A stretch of 64,000 nucleotides of DNA from Clostridium putrefaciens (GTDB taxonomy: Bacteria; Bacillota; Clostridia; Clostridiales; Clostridiaceae). Below, in pieces: positions 57,062 through 64,000 of this stretch; within the stretch, counting starts at the first letter, position 1; every line of letters begins with the position of its first letter. The notes under the pieces are model-generated. The model was not told where the DNA came from. It made no database searches and saw nothing but the letters and a program-made list of their open reading frames with translations. Both the position numbers and the translations under genes were made by a program. The stretch covers positions 682,001-746,000 of the forward strand of contig NZ_UFWZ01000001.1 of NCBI RefSeq assembly GCF_900461105.1. Direction: 5' to 3'.

Positions 57062-58018
57062 ATGCCAAAAAAGATTAAAATGTTTATTACATCACTTATA
57101 CTAATAATATTTGCCCTTTCTTTATCTTACATATTATATTTAAGAAATTATAATATGAAATATAAGGATATTAACCTAAAAAACTTTAAAGCTATAGAAT
57201 ATATAAAGGTGGCAGATGAAGCAAGTATAGGAAAATTGCAAGTAAATTGGAAACAGGTAGCAGCAATTGAAGCTGTAATATATAAAAATGATTTTACTTT
57301 ATCAAGTGATGTCACCAAACTTGAAGTGTCAAACAAGTTTTTAGAACAAAACAAAGGTAAATTCAAAGTTAAAGATAACAAATATAGGTTACTTAGTATG
57401 GATGAGGTTATGACAGAACTTGGTTTTAAGGATAAAGAAAAGGAAAGAGCTAATAAATACTTAAGGGATTTGGCTTATAAAGGAACCTTAAAAGAAGAAC
57501 TTTCAAAGGATAGCATTCAAACAGAATTTATTGATAGTATTAAAGAAGAGGCTATGAATGGATATGTTAAATATGGGATATTCCCATCAGTAACAATTGC
57601 TCAAGCTATATTAGAATCAGGTTGGGGAGCCTCAGAACTTACTGTAAAGGCTAATAATCTTTTTGGTATTAAGGCAGATTCAAGCTGGAAAGGCGAAAAG
57701 GTTTCAATGAAGACTACGGAATATAATAATGAAATCATAACAGATAACTTTAGAGTATATGGTAACAAAAATGATTCCATAAATGACCATAGGGAGTTTT
57801 TGTATAAAAATCCAAGATATAAAGTCTCGGGCGTTTTTAATTGCACGCATTATATAGAACAAGTACAAGCTATAGAAAAAGGTGGTTACAGTACTGCTCA
57901 GAATCACAAGGGTGAAAAAATATATTCAGAACTTTTAACAACTGTGATAAGAGATTATAATTTACAATTAGTAGATTATGAAGTAGAGATGGATTATTTA
58001 ACAGGGAAGATAAAGTAA
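57062..58018 (+). CDS. Membrane-anchored N-acetylglucosaminidase (autolysin)
   Basis: 318 aa. N-terminal signal anchor (MFITSLILIIFALSLSYILY) and a C-terminal glucosaminidase domain from ~170: PSVTIAQAILESGWGASEL (catalytic Glu), ANNLFGIKAD and FRVYGNKNDSINDHREFL. It cleaves cell-wall glycan strands outside the membrane. ATG at 57062, seven bases after GGGAGA. Confidence 0.92.
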   Translation: MPKKIKMFITSLILIIFALSLSYILYLRNYNMKYKDINLKNFKAIEYIKVADEASIGKLQVNWKQVAAIEAVIYKNDFTLSSDVTKLEVSNKFLEQNKGKFKVKDNKYRLLSMDEVMTELGFKDKEKERANKYLRDLAYKGTLKEELSKDSIQTEFIDSIKEEAMNGYVKYGIFPSVTIAQAILESGWGASELTVKANNLFGIKADSSWKGEKVSMKTTEYNNEIITDNFRVYGNKNDSINDHREFLYKNPRYKVSGVFNCTHYIEQVQAIEKGGYSTAQNHKGEKIYSELLTTVIRDYNLQLVDYEVEMDYLTGKIK

Positions 58019-58080
58019 TTTATTAAACTTACTATTAAGTATTAAATTTGTGTTAACTACCATTTTAATTAGTGAAACTA

Positions 58081-58121
58081 AGAGTATCATGATATAATTA
58101 TATCGTGATACTCTTTATTTG
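58081..58121 (+). terminator. Terminator after glucosaminidase gene
   Basis: AGAGTATCATGATATA pairs with TATATCGTGATACTCT (one G-T) followed by TTTATTT. It ends close to the RBS of the DUF3006 gene. Confidence 0.75.
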
Positions 58122-58132
58122 GAGGTATAGTA

Positions 58133-58372
58133 ATGGAATTTAAATTAAATTCAAACAATTTTATAGTAGATAGAATAGAAAGTAAATTGGTTGTATTAGA
58201 GAACTATAATGGAAATATGCTAAATGTACCATTAAAGTTGTTTAGAGGACATATTGATGAAGGGGATATTATAACATTAAAAGGAGAAACCTATTTTAAA
58301 GACCCTGAGCTTACTAAAAAAAGAAAAAGTGATATTAATAATTTAATGAAAGGCATGTGGAAAGATGAATAA
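58133..58372 (+). CDS. DUF3006 protein
   Basis: 79 aa. FIVDRIESKLVVLENYNGNM, PLKLFRGHIDEGDII and the charged C-terminus (LTKKRKSDINNLM) match DUF3006, a small beta-rich family of unknown function. RBS TTGGAGG. Overlaps lepB by eight bases, so the two are co-translated. Confidence 0.88.
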   Translation: MEFKLNSNNFIVDRIESKLVVLENYNGNMLNVPLKLFRGHIDEGDIITLKGETYFKDPELTKKRKSDINNLMKGMWKDE

Positions 58373-58934
58373 TGATTTCACAGAAGGATATGAAGAAATT
58401 GAAAGTCCAAAAGTTGATGAAAATAAATCTATGAAGTTTTTTACGGAATGGATATTGCCTATATTATTAGCATTAATAATAGCAGGACTTATAAATAAGT
58501 TTTTAGTATTTAAAGTACTTATACCATCTGAATCTATGCTTCCTACTCTTAAAGTGGGTGATCAGCTATTTGTCACTAAGATATATAATACAGAAAAGAT
58601 CGAAAGAGGAGATATAGTAGTATTTTATTCTAAGGAGCTTGGAGATCTTTTAATCAAAAGAGTAATTGGATTGCCAGGAGATGAGATAAATATAGATGAT
58701 ACAGGAAGCGTTGTAGTTAATGGGAGTAAAATTGAGGAGACCTATGTTAAACATCCAGATGGACATAGTGGTAACTTTAATGTTCCAAATGACAAATTCC
58801 TTTTTCTAGGGGATAACAGGGCTAATTCAAAAGATAGTAGACTTTGGAAAGATCCTTATATAGATAAATCGGAGATAAAGGGAAAGGCACAAGTTAGGGT
58901 ATATCCTTTTGATCGAGTTGGAATGGTTAGATAA
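58365..58934 (+). CDS. lepB: Signal peptidase I
   Basis: 189 aa with one N-terminal membrane helix (WILPILLALIIAGLI). The catalytic Ser is in IPSESMLPTL and the Lys in LLIKRVIGLPGD; FLGDNRANSKDSR is box E. It removes signal peptides on the outer face of the membrane. Translationally coupled to DUF3006 upstream. Confidence 0.96.
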   Translation: MNNDFTEGYEEIESPKVDENKSMKFFTEWILPILLALIIAGLINKFLVFKVLIPSESMLPTLKVGDQLFVTKIYNTEKIERGDIVVFYSKELGDLLIKRVIGLPGDEINIDDTGSVVVNGSKIEETYVKHPDGHSGNFNVPNDKFLFLGDNRANSKDSRLWKDPYIDKSEIKGKAQVRVYPFDRVGMVR

Positions 58935-58977
58935 ATATAACTATTGATTTAAACTAATTTAAGGGGGAGTTATTATT

Positions 58978-60366
58978 ATGATATCTAAAAAGATAGATGA
59001 ATTTAAAGAGGAACTTATAGAATCTACAAGAGAGATTTTGATGATAAAAAGTGTTGAGGGAGAGCCAACTAAAAATGCTCCACTAGGGAAAGGTGTATCA
59101 GAGGCTTTAGACAAGGCGCTAGATATATGTGACAAATTAGGATTTAAAACTGTAAATATGGATGGTTATGTAGGCTATGCAGAGTACGGTGAAGGTCAAG
59201 ACTATATAGGTATCTTGGGACATTTAGATGTAGTTCCAGAGGGAGATGGATGGATATATCCACCTTATGCAGCAGAAATTCATGATGGCAAAATATATGC
59301 AAGAGGAGCTCTAGATGACAAAGGTCCAATAATGGCAGCGTTGTATGGTTTAAAGGCAGTTAAAGAGAGTAACTTGCCATTATCTAAAAAGGTACGTATT
59401 ATATTTGGAACTAATGAAGAAACAGGATCTAAGGATATGGATCATTATATGAAGTATGAAAAGCCCCCTATAGCTGGGTTTACACCAGATGCAGAATATC
59501 CTATTATTTATGCAGAAAAAGGTGCTACAATATTTGATATTGTAAAAAAGATAGATATATTAGGAACTGAAAATGTTAAGGTAAACTATATAAAGGGTGG
59601 AAATAGAGCTAATATGGTGCCGGATTACTGTGAAGCATCTATATCAGGTCTTTCTTATGATAGTTTAACATCTCATATAGAAAAGTTTAATCAAAAAGAA
59701 GGTCATAGGGTATTATTAGAACAAGAAGATAAAGATATAATAATTAAGACTTATGGAGTTTCAGCCCATGGAAGCACGCCAGAGCGTGGTGAAAATGCAA
59801 TAATGCTTATGATTGATGTCTTAAGCGATCTTGATATTTCTAATAACTCTTTAAAGAAATTCATAAACTTTGTTAATAAATACATAGGATATGATGTTTA
59901 TGGAAGAAAATTTGGAGTATACTTAGAAGACCAAGCTTCAGGAAAACTATCCTTCAATGTAGGTGTTGTAAATTATATTAAAGGAAAGATCACTATGACT
60001 TTAAATTTAAGATATCCTGTAACCTTTAAAGTAGAAGATATGATGGAACCCTTTAAGAAGACCTTAATTGGAAGTGATATTGAGATTGAAAATTTTGAAG
60101 AGGATAAGCCACTATATTTCCCACCAGAACATGAACTAATTAAGACATTACAAAGGGTTTATAAAGAACAAACAGGTGATGAACCAAAATTATTAGCTAT
60201 AGGTGGCGGAACTTATGCAAAGGAAATACCGAATATAGTTGCATTTGGACCAATATTTCCAGGAAAGCCTGATTTGGATCATCAACCTAATGAATATATA
60301 GAAATTGATGATTTGATACTAAATGCAAAGATATATGGTAATGCCATATATGAATTAGCAAAATAG
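58978..60366 (+). CDS. pepV: M20-family dipeptidase PepV
   Basis: 462 aa. Metal site motifs are GILGHLDVVPEGDGW, ARGALDDKGPIMA and GTNEETGSKDM (Glu-Glu), with the C-terminal PGKPDLDHQPNEYIEI supplying the last His. A cytosolic Zn dipeptidase that fits peptide fermentation. RBS AAGGGGGAG. Confidence 0.95.
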   Translation: MISKKIDEFKEELIESTREILMIKSVEGEPTKNAPLGKGVSEALDKALDICDKLGFKTVNMDGYVGYAEYGEGQDYIGILGHLDVVPEGDGWIYPPYAAEIHDGKIYARGALDDKGPIMAALYGLKAVKESNLPLSKKVRIIFGTNEETGSKDMDHYMKYEKPPIAGFTPDAEYPIIYAEKGATIFDIVKKIDILGTENVKVNYIKGGNRANMVPDYCEASISGLSYDSLTSHIEKFNQKEGHRVLLEQEDKDIIIKTYGVSAHGSTPERGENAIMLMIDVLSDLDISNNSLKKFINFVNKYIGYDVYGRKFGVYLEDQASGKLSFNVGVVNYIKGKITMTLNLRYPVTFKVEDMMEPFKKTLIGSDIEIENFEEDKPLYFPPEHELIKTLQRVYKEQTGDEPKLLAIGGGTYAKEIPNIVAFGPIFPGKPDLDHQPNEYIEIDDLILNAKIYGNAIYELAK

Positions 60367-60428
60367 ACATTAGAAAGGATGTGTAATAACTTTATTTTGA
60401 AATCCAATAAATTTTAAGGTAGAGTAAT

Positions 60429-62294
60429 ATGATGTTTAATGATAAAAAATTTAAATATAGGATGGTATATTTTGTAGGAGTAATACTCGCCATATTGGCA
60501 GCAAACTATTTTGCTACAAATATGGGAACAAAAGAAATTCCCTACAATCAATTTTTAACTTTAGTTGAAGAAGGTAGCGTAGAAAAGATAGTTATTCAAA
60601 GAGATAAAATTCTTATAAAGACTAAAGAGAATACTGAATTTGCTGAAAAGGCATTATATACAGGAAATCTTAGAGATCCTAATCTTATAAATATATTAAC
60701 TGATGCTAAAGTGGAATTTAATGCAGATGTTCCAAATAATAGCCCTATGTTAAACGCAGTATTATCTATAATTCTTCCGTTATTTATCTTTCTTATGATA
60801 GGAAGACTTCTTTTTGGTAGAATAGATAAAAAAATGGGCGGAGGAGTTATGTCCTTTGGGAAAAATACTGCTAAACTTTATGCGGAAAATGAAACAGGAA
60901 AGACTTTTAAGGATGTTGCAGGACAAGAAGAAGCAAAGGAATCTTTAGTGGAGATTGTAGATTTTCTTCATAAACCTGAAAGATACGCAGAAATTGGAGC
61001 AAGATTACCTAAGGGTGCACTGCTTGTAGGACCTCCAGGTACTGGTAAAACATTACTTGCAAAGGCTGTAGCAGGAGAAGCTAATGTGCCGTTTTTCTCA
61101 TTATCAGGTTCTGATTTTGTTGAGATGTTTGTAGGAATGGGAGCTTCAAGGGTGAGAGATCTATTTAAACAAGCAGAAGAGAAGGCTCCATGCATAGTAT
61201 TTATTGATGAGATAGATGCTATTGGAAAAAGTAGAGATACATCTATGCAAGGTGGTAATGATGAAAGAGAACAAACTTTAAATCAATTGCTTTCAGAAAT
61301 GGATGGTTTTGACTCATCTAAAGGAGTTGTAATATTAGCTGCAACTAACAGACCCGAAGTATTAGATAAAGCACTTTTAAGACCAGGTAGATTTGATAGA
61401 AGAGTAATTGTGGATAGACCAGATCTTAAAGGTAGAGAAGCTATATTAAAGGTACATTCAAAAGATGTTAAGCTTGGAGACGATGTAGATCTTTTATCTT
61501 TGGCAAAATCTACCCCCGGAGCTGTTGGTGCAGATCTTGCTAATATGGTAAATGAAGCCGCTTTAGGGGCTGTAAAAAACAATAGAAAAGTTGTAACTCA
61601 AGAAGATTTAGAAGAAGCTGTTGAAGTTGTAATAGCTGGTAAAGAGAAAAAGGACAGAATTATGTCTGCTAAAGAAAAAAGAATAGTAGCCTTCCATGAA
61701 GTAGGTCATGCTCTTGTAGCAGCTACATTGGAAAATGCTGATCCAGTTCATAAGATAACCATAGTTCCAAGAACCATGGGGGCTCTTGGGTATACTATGC
61801 AATTACCAGCAGAAGAAAAGTATTTAGTATCTAAAGAAGAAATGATGGATCAAATAACAGTTATGTTAGGTGGAAGAGCAGCAGAAGAAGTTGAATTTAA
61901 TAGTATATCCACTGGAGCCTCTAATGATATTGAAAGAGCCACTCAAACGGCTAGAAGCATGGTAACAATGTATGGTATGACAGATAAGTTTGATATGATG
62001 GCACTAGAATCTATGAGTAACAGATATTTAGATGGAAGACCAGTCCAAAATTGTAGTGCGGAAACTGCAGCGCTTATAGATGAAGAAACTTTAAATATAA
62101 TAAAGGAATGTCACAAAGGTGCTATTGACTTATTAAAAGAAAGTAAAGATCTTCTAATAGAAATATCAGAAACACTTATAGAAAAAGAAATACTTTCCGG
62201 TGATGAGTTCATGAGTATAATAAATGCATATAGGGATAGAAATAATCTTCCAAGGATTGAAGGTAAAACTTCTATTGAATTTAACGAAAAATAA
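60429..62294 (+). CDS. ftsH: ATP-dependent zinc metalloprotease FtsH
   Basis: 621 aa. Two N-terminal membrane helices (~13-30 and ~108-128), AAA module with Walker [12 protein letters not shown], Walker [11 protein letters not shown] and [19 protein letters not shown], then a protease domain with HEVGH in [11 protein letters not shown] (Val where most FtsH have Ala) and the third-ligand region SNDIERATQ. Membrane protein quality control. The RBS before ATG 60429 is weak (AAGGTAGAG); a second ATG follows immediately. Confidence 0.97.
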   Translation: MMFNDKKFKYRMVYFVGVILAILAANYFATNMGTKEIPYNQFLTLVEEGSVEKIVIQRDKILIKTKENTEFAEKALYTGNLRDPNLINILTDAKVEFNADVPNNSPMLNAVLSIILPLFIFLMIGRLLFGRIDKKMGGGVMSFGKNTAKLYAENETGKTFKDVAGQEEAKESLVEIVDFLHKPERYAEIGARLPKGALLVGPPGTGKTLLAKAVAGEANVPFFSLSGSDFVEMFVGMGASRVRDLFKQAEEKAPCIVFIDEIDAIGKSRDTSMQGGNDEREQTLNQLLSEMDGFDSSKGVVILAATNRPEVLDKALLRPGRFDRRVIVDRPDLKGREAILKVHSKDVKLGDDVDLLSLAKSTPGAVGADLANMVNEAALGAVKNNRKVVTQEDLEEAVEVVIAGKEKKDRIMSAKEKRIVAFHEVGHALVAATLENADPVHKITIVPRTMGALGYTMQLPAEEKYLVSKEEMMDQITVMLGGRAAEEVEFNSISTGASNDIERATQTARSMVTMYGMTDKFDMMALESMSNRYLDGRPVQNCSAETAALIDEETLNIIKECHKGAIDLLKESKDLLIEISETLIEKEILSGDEFMSIINAYRDRNNLPRIEGKTSIEFNEK

Positions 62295-62360
62295 GATAAA
62301 GATAAAATCCTTGGGCTATAGAAACTATAAATTTTTAGTAGGATTTAAAATGGTTATAAG

Positions 62361-62396
62361 GAGCACTTCTTTAGGATACCCTAAAGCTAAGTGCTC
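62361..62396 (+). terminator. Strong hairpin downstream of ftsH
   Basis: GAGCACTT...CTTTAGG pairs with CCTAAAG...AAGTGCTC (2-base bulge, ATAC loop). Only a weak T tract follows (TGTCTATTTT), so it may be a terminator or an mRNA stabiliser. Confidence 0.55.
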
Positions 62397-62430
62397 TGTC
62401 TATTTTGACAACCTTTTAAAATTAAATAAC

Positions 62431-62476
62431 AAAGGAGGTATATAAGAAGAGTAATACTTCTTATATTATGATTATG
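62431..62476 (+). promoter_or_regulatory. Split translation-initiation site with SD-ATG hairpin
   Basis: AAAGGAGG (62431-62438) lies about 29-35 bases before the ATGs. Between them TATAAGAAG (62441-62449) and CTTCTTATA (62457-62465) form a perfect 9-bp stem with a 7-base loop. Folding it out leaves a 4-base spacer to ATG 62468 or 10 bases to ATG 62474. No ATG, GTG or TTG occurs at normal distance. Confidence 0.6.
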
Positions 62477-64000
62477 AGTAAAGAAGATTTGAAAGATAAA
62501 AATAGAGAGTTAGAGATTGCTAATGAAAAGCTAAGACTTGAATACACTAAAGACATTATAAATAATGAGGTAATTGAGTATTTACAAAAGAGAAAGGAAA
62601 TATCTCAGTATATATTAGACTATAGAAAAAATGTTATAGAAGAGTTTAGAGATGATGAGGATAAGATAATAGATTATTTTGATCATGAAAGATATATAAA
62701 AGAAGAAGCATTCAAAACTATAGATAGAAGGCTAAAGGAACTTACACAATTAAAATTGTCACCTTATTTTGGGAAGGTAACCTTTATAGAAGAGGATGAT
62801 GATACTAATGAACAAATTTATATTGGGAAATTTGGTGTTATACCTGATTCTAGTATTGAACCTATTGTAGTTGATTGGAGAGCACCGGTATCTTCCCTTT
62901 TTTATGCAGGAACAATTGGTAAGGCAACTTATAATTCTCCAGAAGGAGCAGTTAATACTGAAATAGTAGAAAGAAGACAGTTTATAATAAAAAAGGCCGA
63001 ACTTTTAGGTATGTTTGATTCTGAACTAGATATAAAAGATGAGATATTACAAATAGTATTAAGTAGTAATAGTTCCCAAAAGTTAAAAGATATAATAACT
63101 ACAATTCAAAAAGAGCAAGATATGATAATAAGGTATCCAAGAACAGGGGTGGTTGCAGTTAATGGTGTGGCAGGTAGTGGGAAAACTACTATAGCATTAC
63201 ATAGAGTTGCGTATCTTATATATAATAACAGAAAGGCATTAGAAAATAAGGTTTTAATATTAGGACCTAATAATATATTTATGGAGTATATATCAAGTGT
63301 ATTACCGAGTCTTGGGGAAGTGGCTGTAAAGCAAGAAACCTTTCAAGATTTTGCAAAAGATATATTAGACATTAAATCAGAAGTAATGAATTTTAAAGAT
63401 TATGTGGAGTCTATAGTAAGGGAAGATAAAGAATTAACAAAAGACATAGAATATAAGAATTCAAAAGAGTATATTGAAACTTTAGACCAACATATAGAAA
63501 TATTAAATAAGGATTACTTTGATATAGGGGACATTTATTTTAGAGATGAAATTATTGTAGAAAAAAGTGAAATTGAAGAAATGTTTAATGGCCATTATGC
63601 TTATATGCCTCTTTTTAAAAGAAATAAGAGAATAAGAAGAGTTTTAATTAGTAAGATAAAGGATAAAAGAGATGATTATTTTAGAGAAATAGAAAAAAAA
63701 CATAAAGAACTAATAGATAATCTTACAGAGGAAGAAAAGAACTATGAAACGAACACAATAGAATATAATAGAAAGCTGCAAATAAGAGAACTTATAAGAG
63801 ATGTTATAAGTTGTAAGGAACAATTAAATTGGCTAGATAATGAATCTTTAGAAGAGATATATCTAAAGTTAAATGAAAATGACAAATTAATTATAGATGA
63901 CTTAGCGCCTATGTTATATCTTAAGTTAAAGCTATATGGAGTTAAATATGAAGGTGACATAAAACATGTAGTTATAGATGAAGCGCAGGATTATAGTCTG
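62474..64000 (+). CDS. HelD-like UvrD-family helicase, 3' partial
   Basis: 509 codons to the window edge with no stop. N-terminal coiled coil (~5-60), then IEPIVVDWRAPVSSLFY, Walker A VNGVAGSGKTTIALHR near residue 240, a long inserted helical region, and Walker B VVIDEAQDYSL at the very edge. This order matches HelD, the RNA-polymerase-associated superfamily-1 ATPase of Gram-positives that frees stalled polymerase. The start is either ATG 62468 or 62474; I prefer the latter for spacing after the hairpin. Confidence 0.9.
   Translation, partial: MSKEDLKDKNRELEIANEKLRLEYTKDIINNEVIEYLQKRKEISQYILDYRKNVIEEFRDDEDKIIDYFDHERYIKEEAFKTIDRRLKELTQLKLSPYFGKVTFIEEDDDTNEQIYIGKFGVIPDSSIEPIVVDWRAPVSSLFYAGTIGKATYNSPEGAVNTEIVERRQFIIKKAELLGMFDSELDIKDEILQIVLSSNSSQKLKDIITTIQKEQDMIIRYPRTGVVAVNGVAGSGKTTIALHRVAYLIYNNRKALENKVLILGPNNIFMEYISSVLPSLGEVAVKQETFQDFAKDILDIKSEVMNFKDYVESIVREDKELTKDIEYKNSKEYIETLDQHIEILNKDYFDIGDIYFRDEIIVEKSEIEEMFNGHYAYMPLFKRNKRIRRVLISKIKDKRDDYFREIEKKHKELIDNLTEEEKNYETNTIEYNRKLQIRELIRDVISCKEQLNWLDNESLEEIYLKLNENDKLIIDDLAPMLYLKLKLYGVKYEGDIKHVVIDEAQDYSL

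Noticed and set aside
62224-62445. 73-codon frame over the ftsH 3' end
   Set aside because: It mostly overlaps ftsH in another frame and runs into the hairpin region; no domain and no RBS.
1-64000. CRISPR arrays, tRNA or rRNA genes, prophage or defence islands
   Set aside because: No spaced short-repeat arrays, no tRNA T-arm or acceptor patterns, and no phage structural genes were seen on reading both strands. A tRNAscan or CRISPR search would settle it.

Overview
The window is AT-rich (very roughly 30% GC), densely coded DNA from an anaerobic, spore-forming Clostridium-type Firmicute. The evidence is a Stickland ornithine pathway, a GerK-type germinant receptor operon, a YtaF-like sporulation protein, a ferredoxin-dependent 2-oxoacid oxidoreductase, a Rex-type adhE promoter, clostridial RBSs and frequent TTG/GTG starts. 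I see no tRNA, rRNA, CRISPR array or prophage. The first gene (ortB) is cut at its 5' end and the last (helD-like) at its 3' end.

Layout. 1-8460: D-ornithine catabolic operon (ortB, oraS, oraE, MutL-like OR-3 protein, ornithine racemase, 2,4-diaminopentanoate dehydrogenase, amino acid permease), closed by a strong terminator. 8615-10810: an M50-like membrane protease gene whose 3' end is interrupted by a complete ISAs1-family element (14-bp terminal inverted repeats, 10-bp target duplication). 10951-13903: transketolase and a convergent TPR protein. 14005-18085: gerK-type spore germination operon with a predicted forespore promoter and an extra 73-aa membrane protein. 18135-28569: housekeeping and envelope genes (NifX-like, PepF, polysaccharide deacetylase, PlsC, DUF6020, GT2, DUF2304, DEAD-box helicase, ArsC-like, PAP2, YtaF). 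28732-31275: korA/korB. 31660-33040: DUF454 gene, a CydD-like stump, and a phosphodiesterase. 33128-39173: SNF2 helicase and convergent adhE with two Rex-like operators over its promoter. 39592-44166: PucR regulator, EamA transporter, creatininase and a CodA-family deaminase, which looks like a creatinine-use locus. 44319-52014: DUF255 protein, YgjP-like metallopeptidase, NSS symporter behind a leader terminator, APC transporter, and mgtE with a long structured leader. 52020-54035: two ~150-nt direct repeats of unknown RNA-like character flanking an Fe-alcohol dehydrogenase gene, then a TPP riboswitch with terminator driving a shortened thiW. 54243-64000: OYE-like oxidoreductase, GlpA-like dehydrogenase, glucosaminidase, DUF3006, lepB, pepV, ftsH, and helD with a hairpin between its Shine-Dalgarno and start codon.

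How it works together. The ornithine genes epimerise L-ornithine, move its amino group (B12/PLP), oxidatively deaminate the product and thiolyse it. This yields reducing equivalents and acyl-CoA/alanine, while KorAB and the redox-regulated AdhE handle reductant. Creatininase plus the deaminase would feed another nitrogenous compound into the same amino-acid-fermenting lifestyle. The least explained items are the direct-repeat pair around the Fe-ADH gene and several structured leaders (mgtE, NSS transporter, helD).
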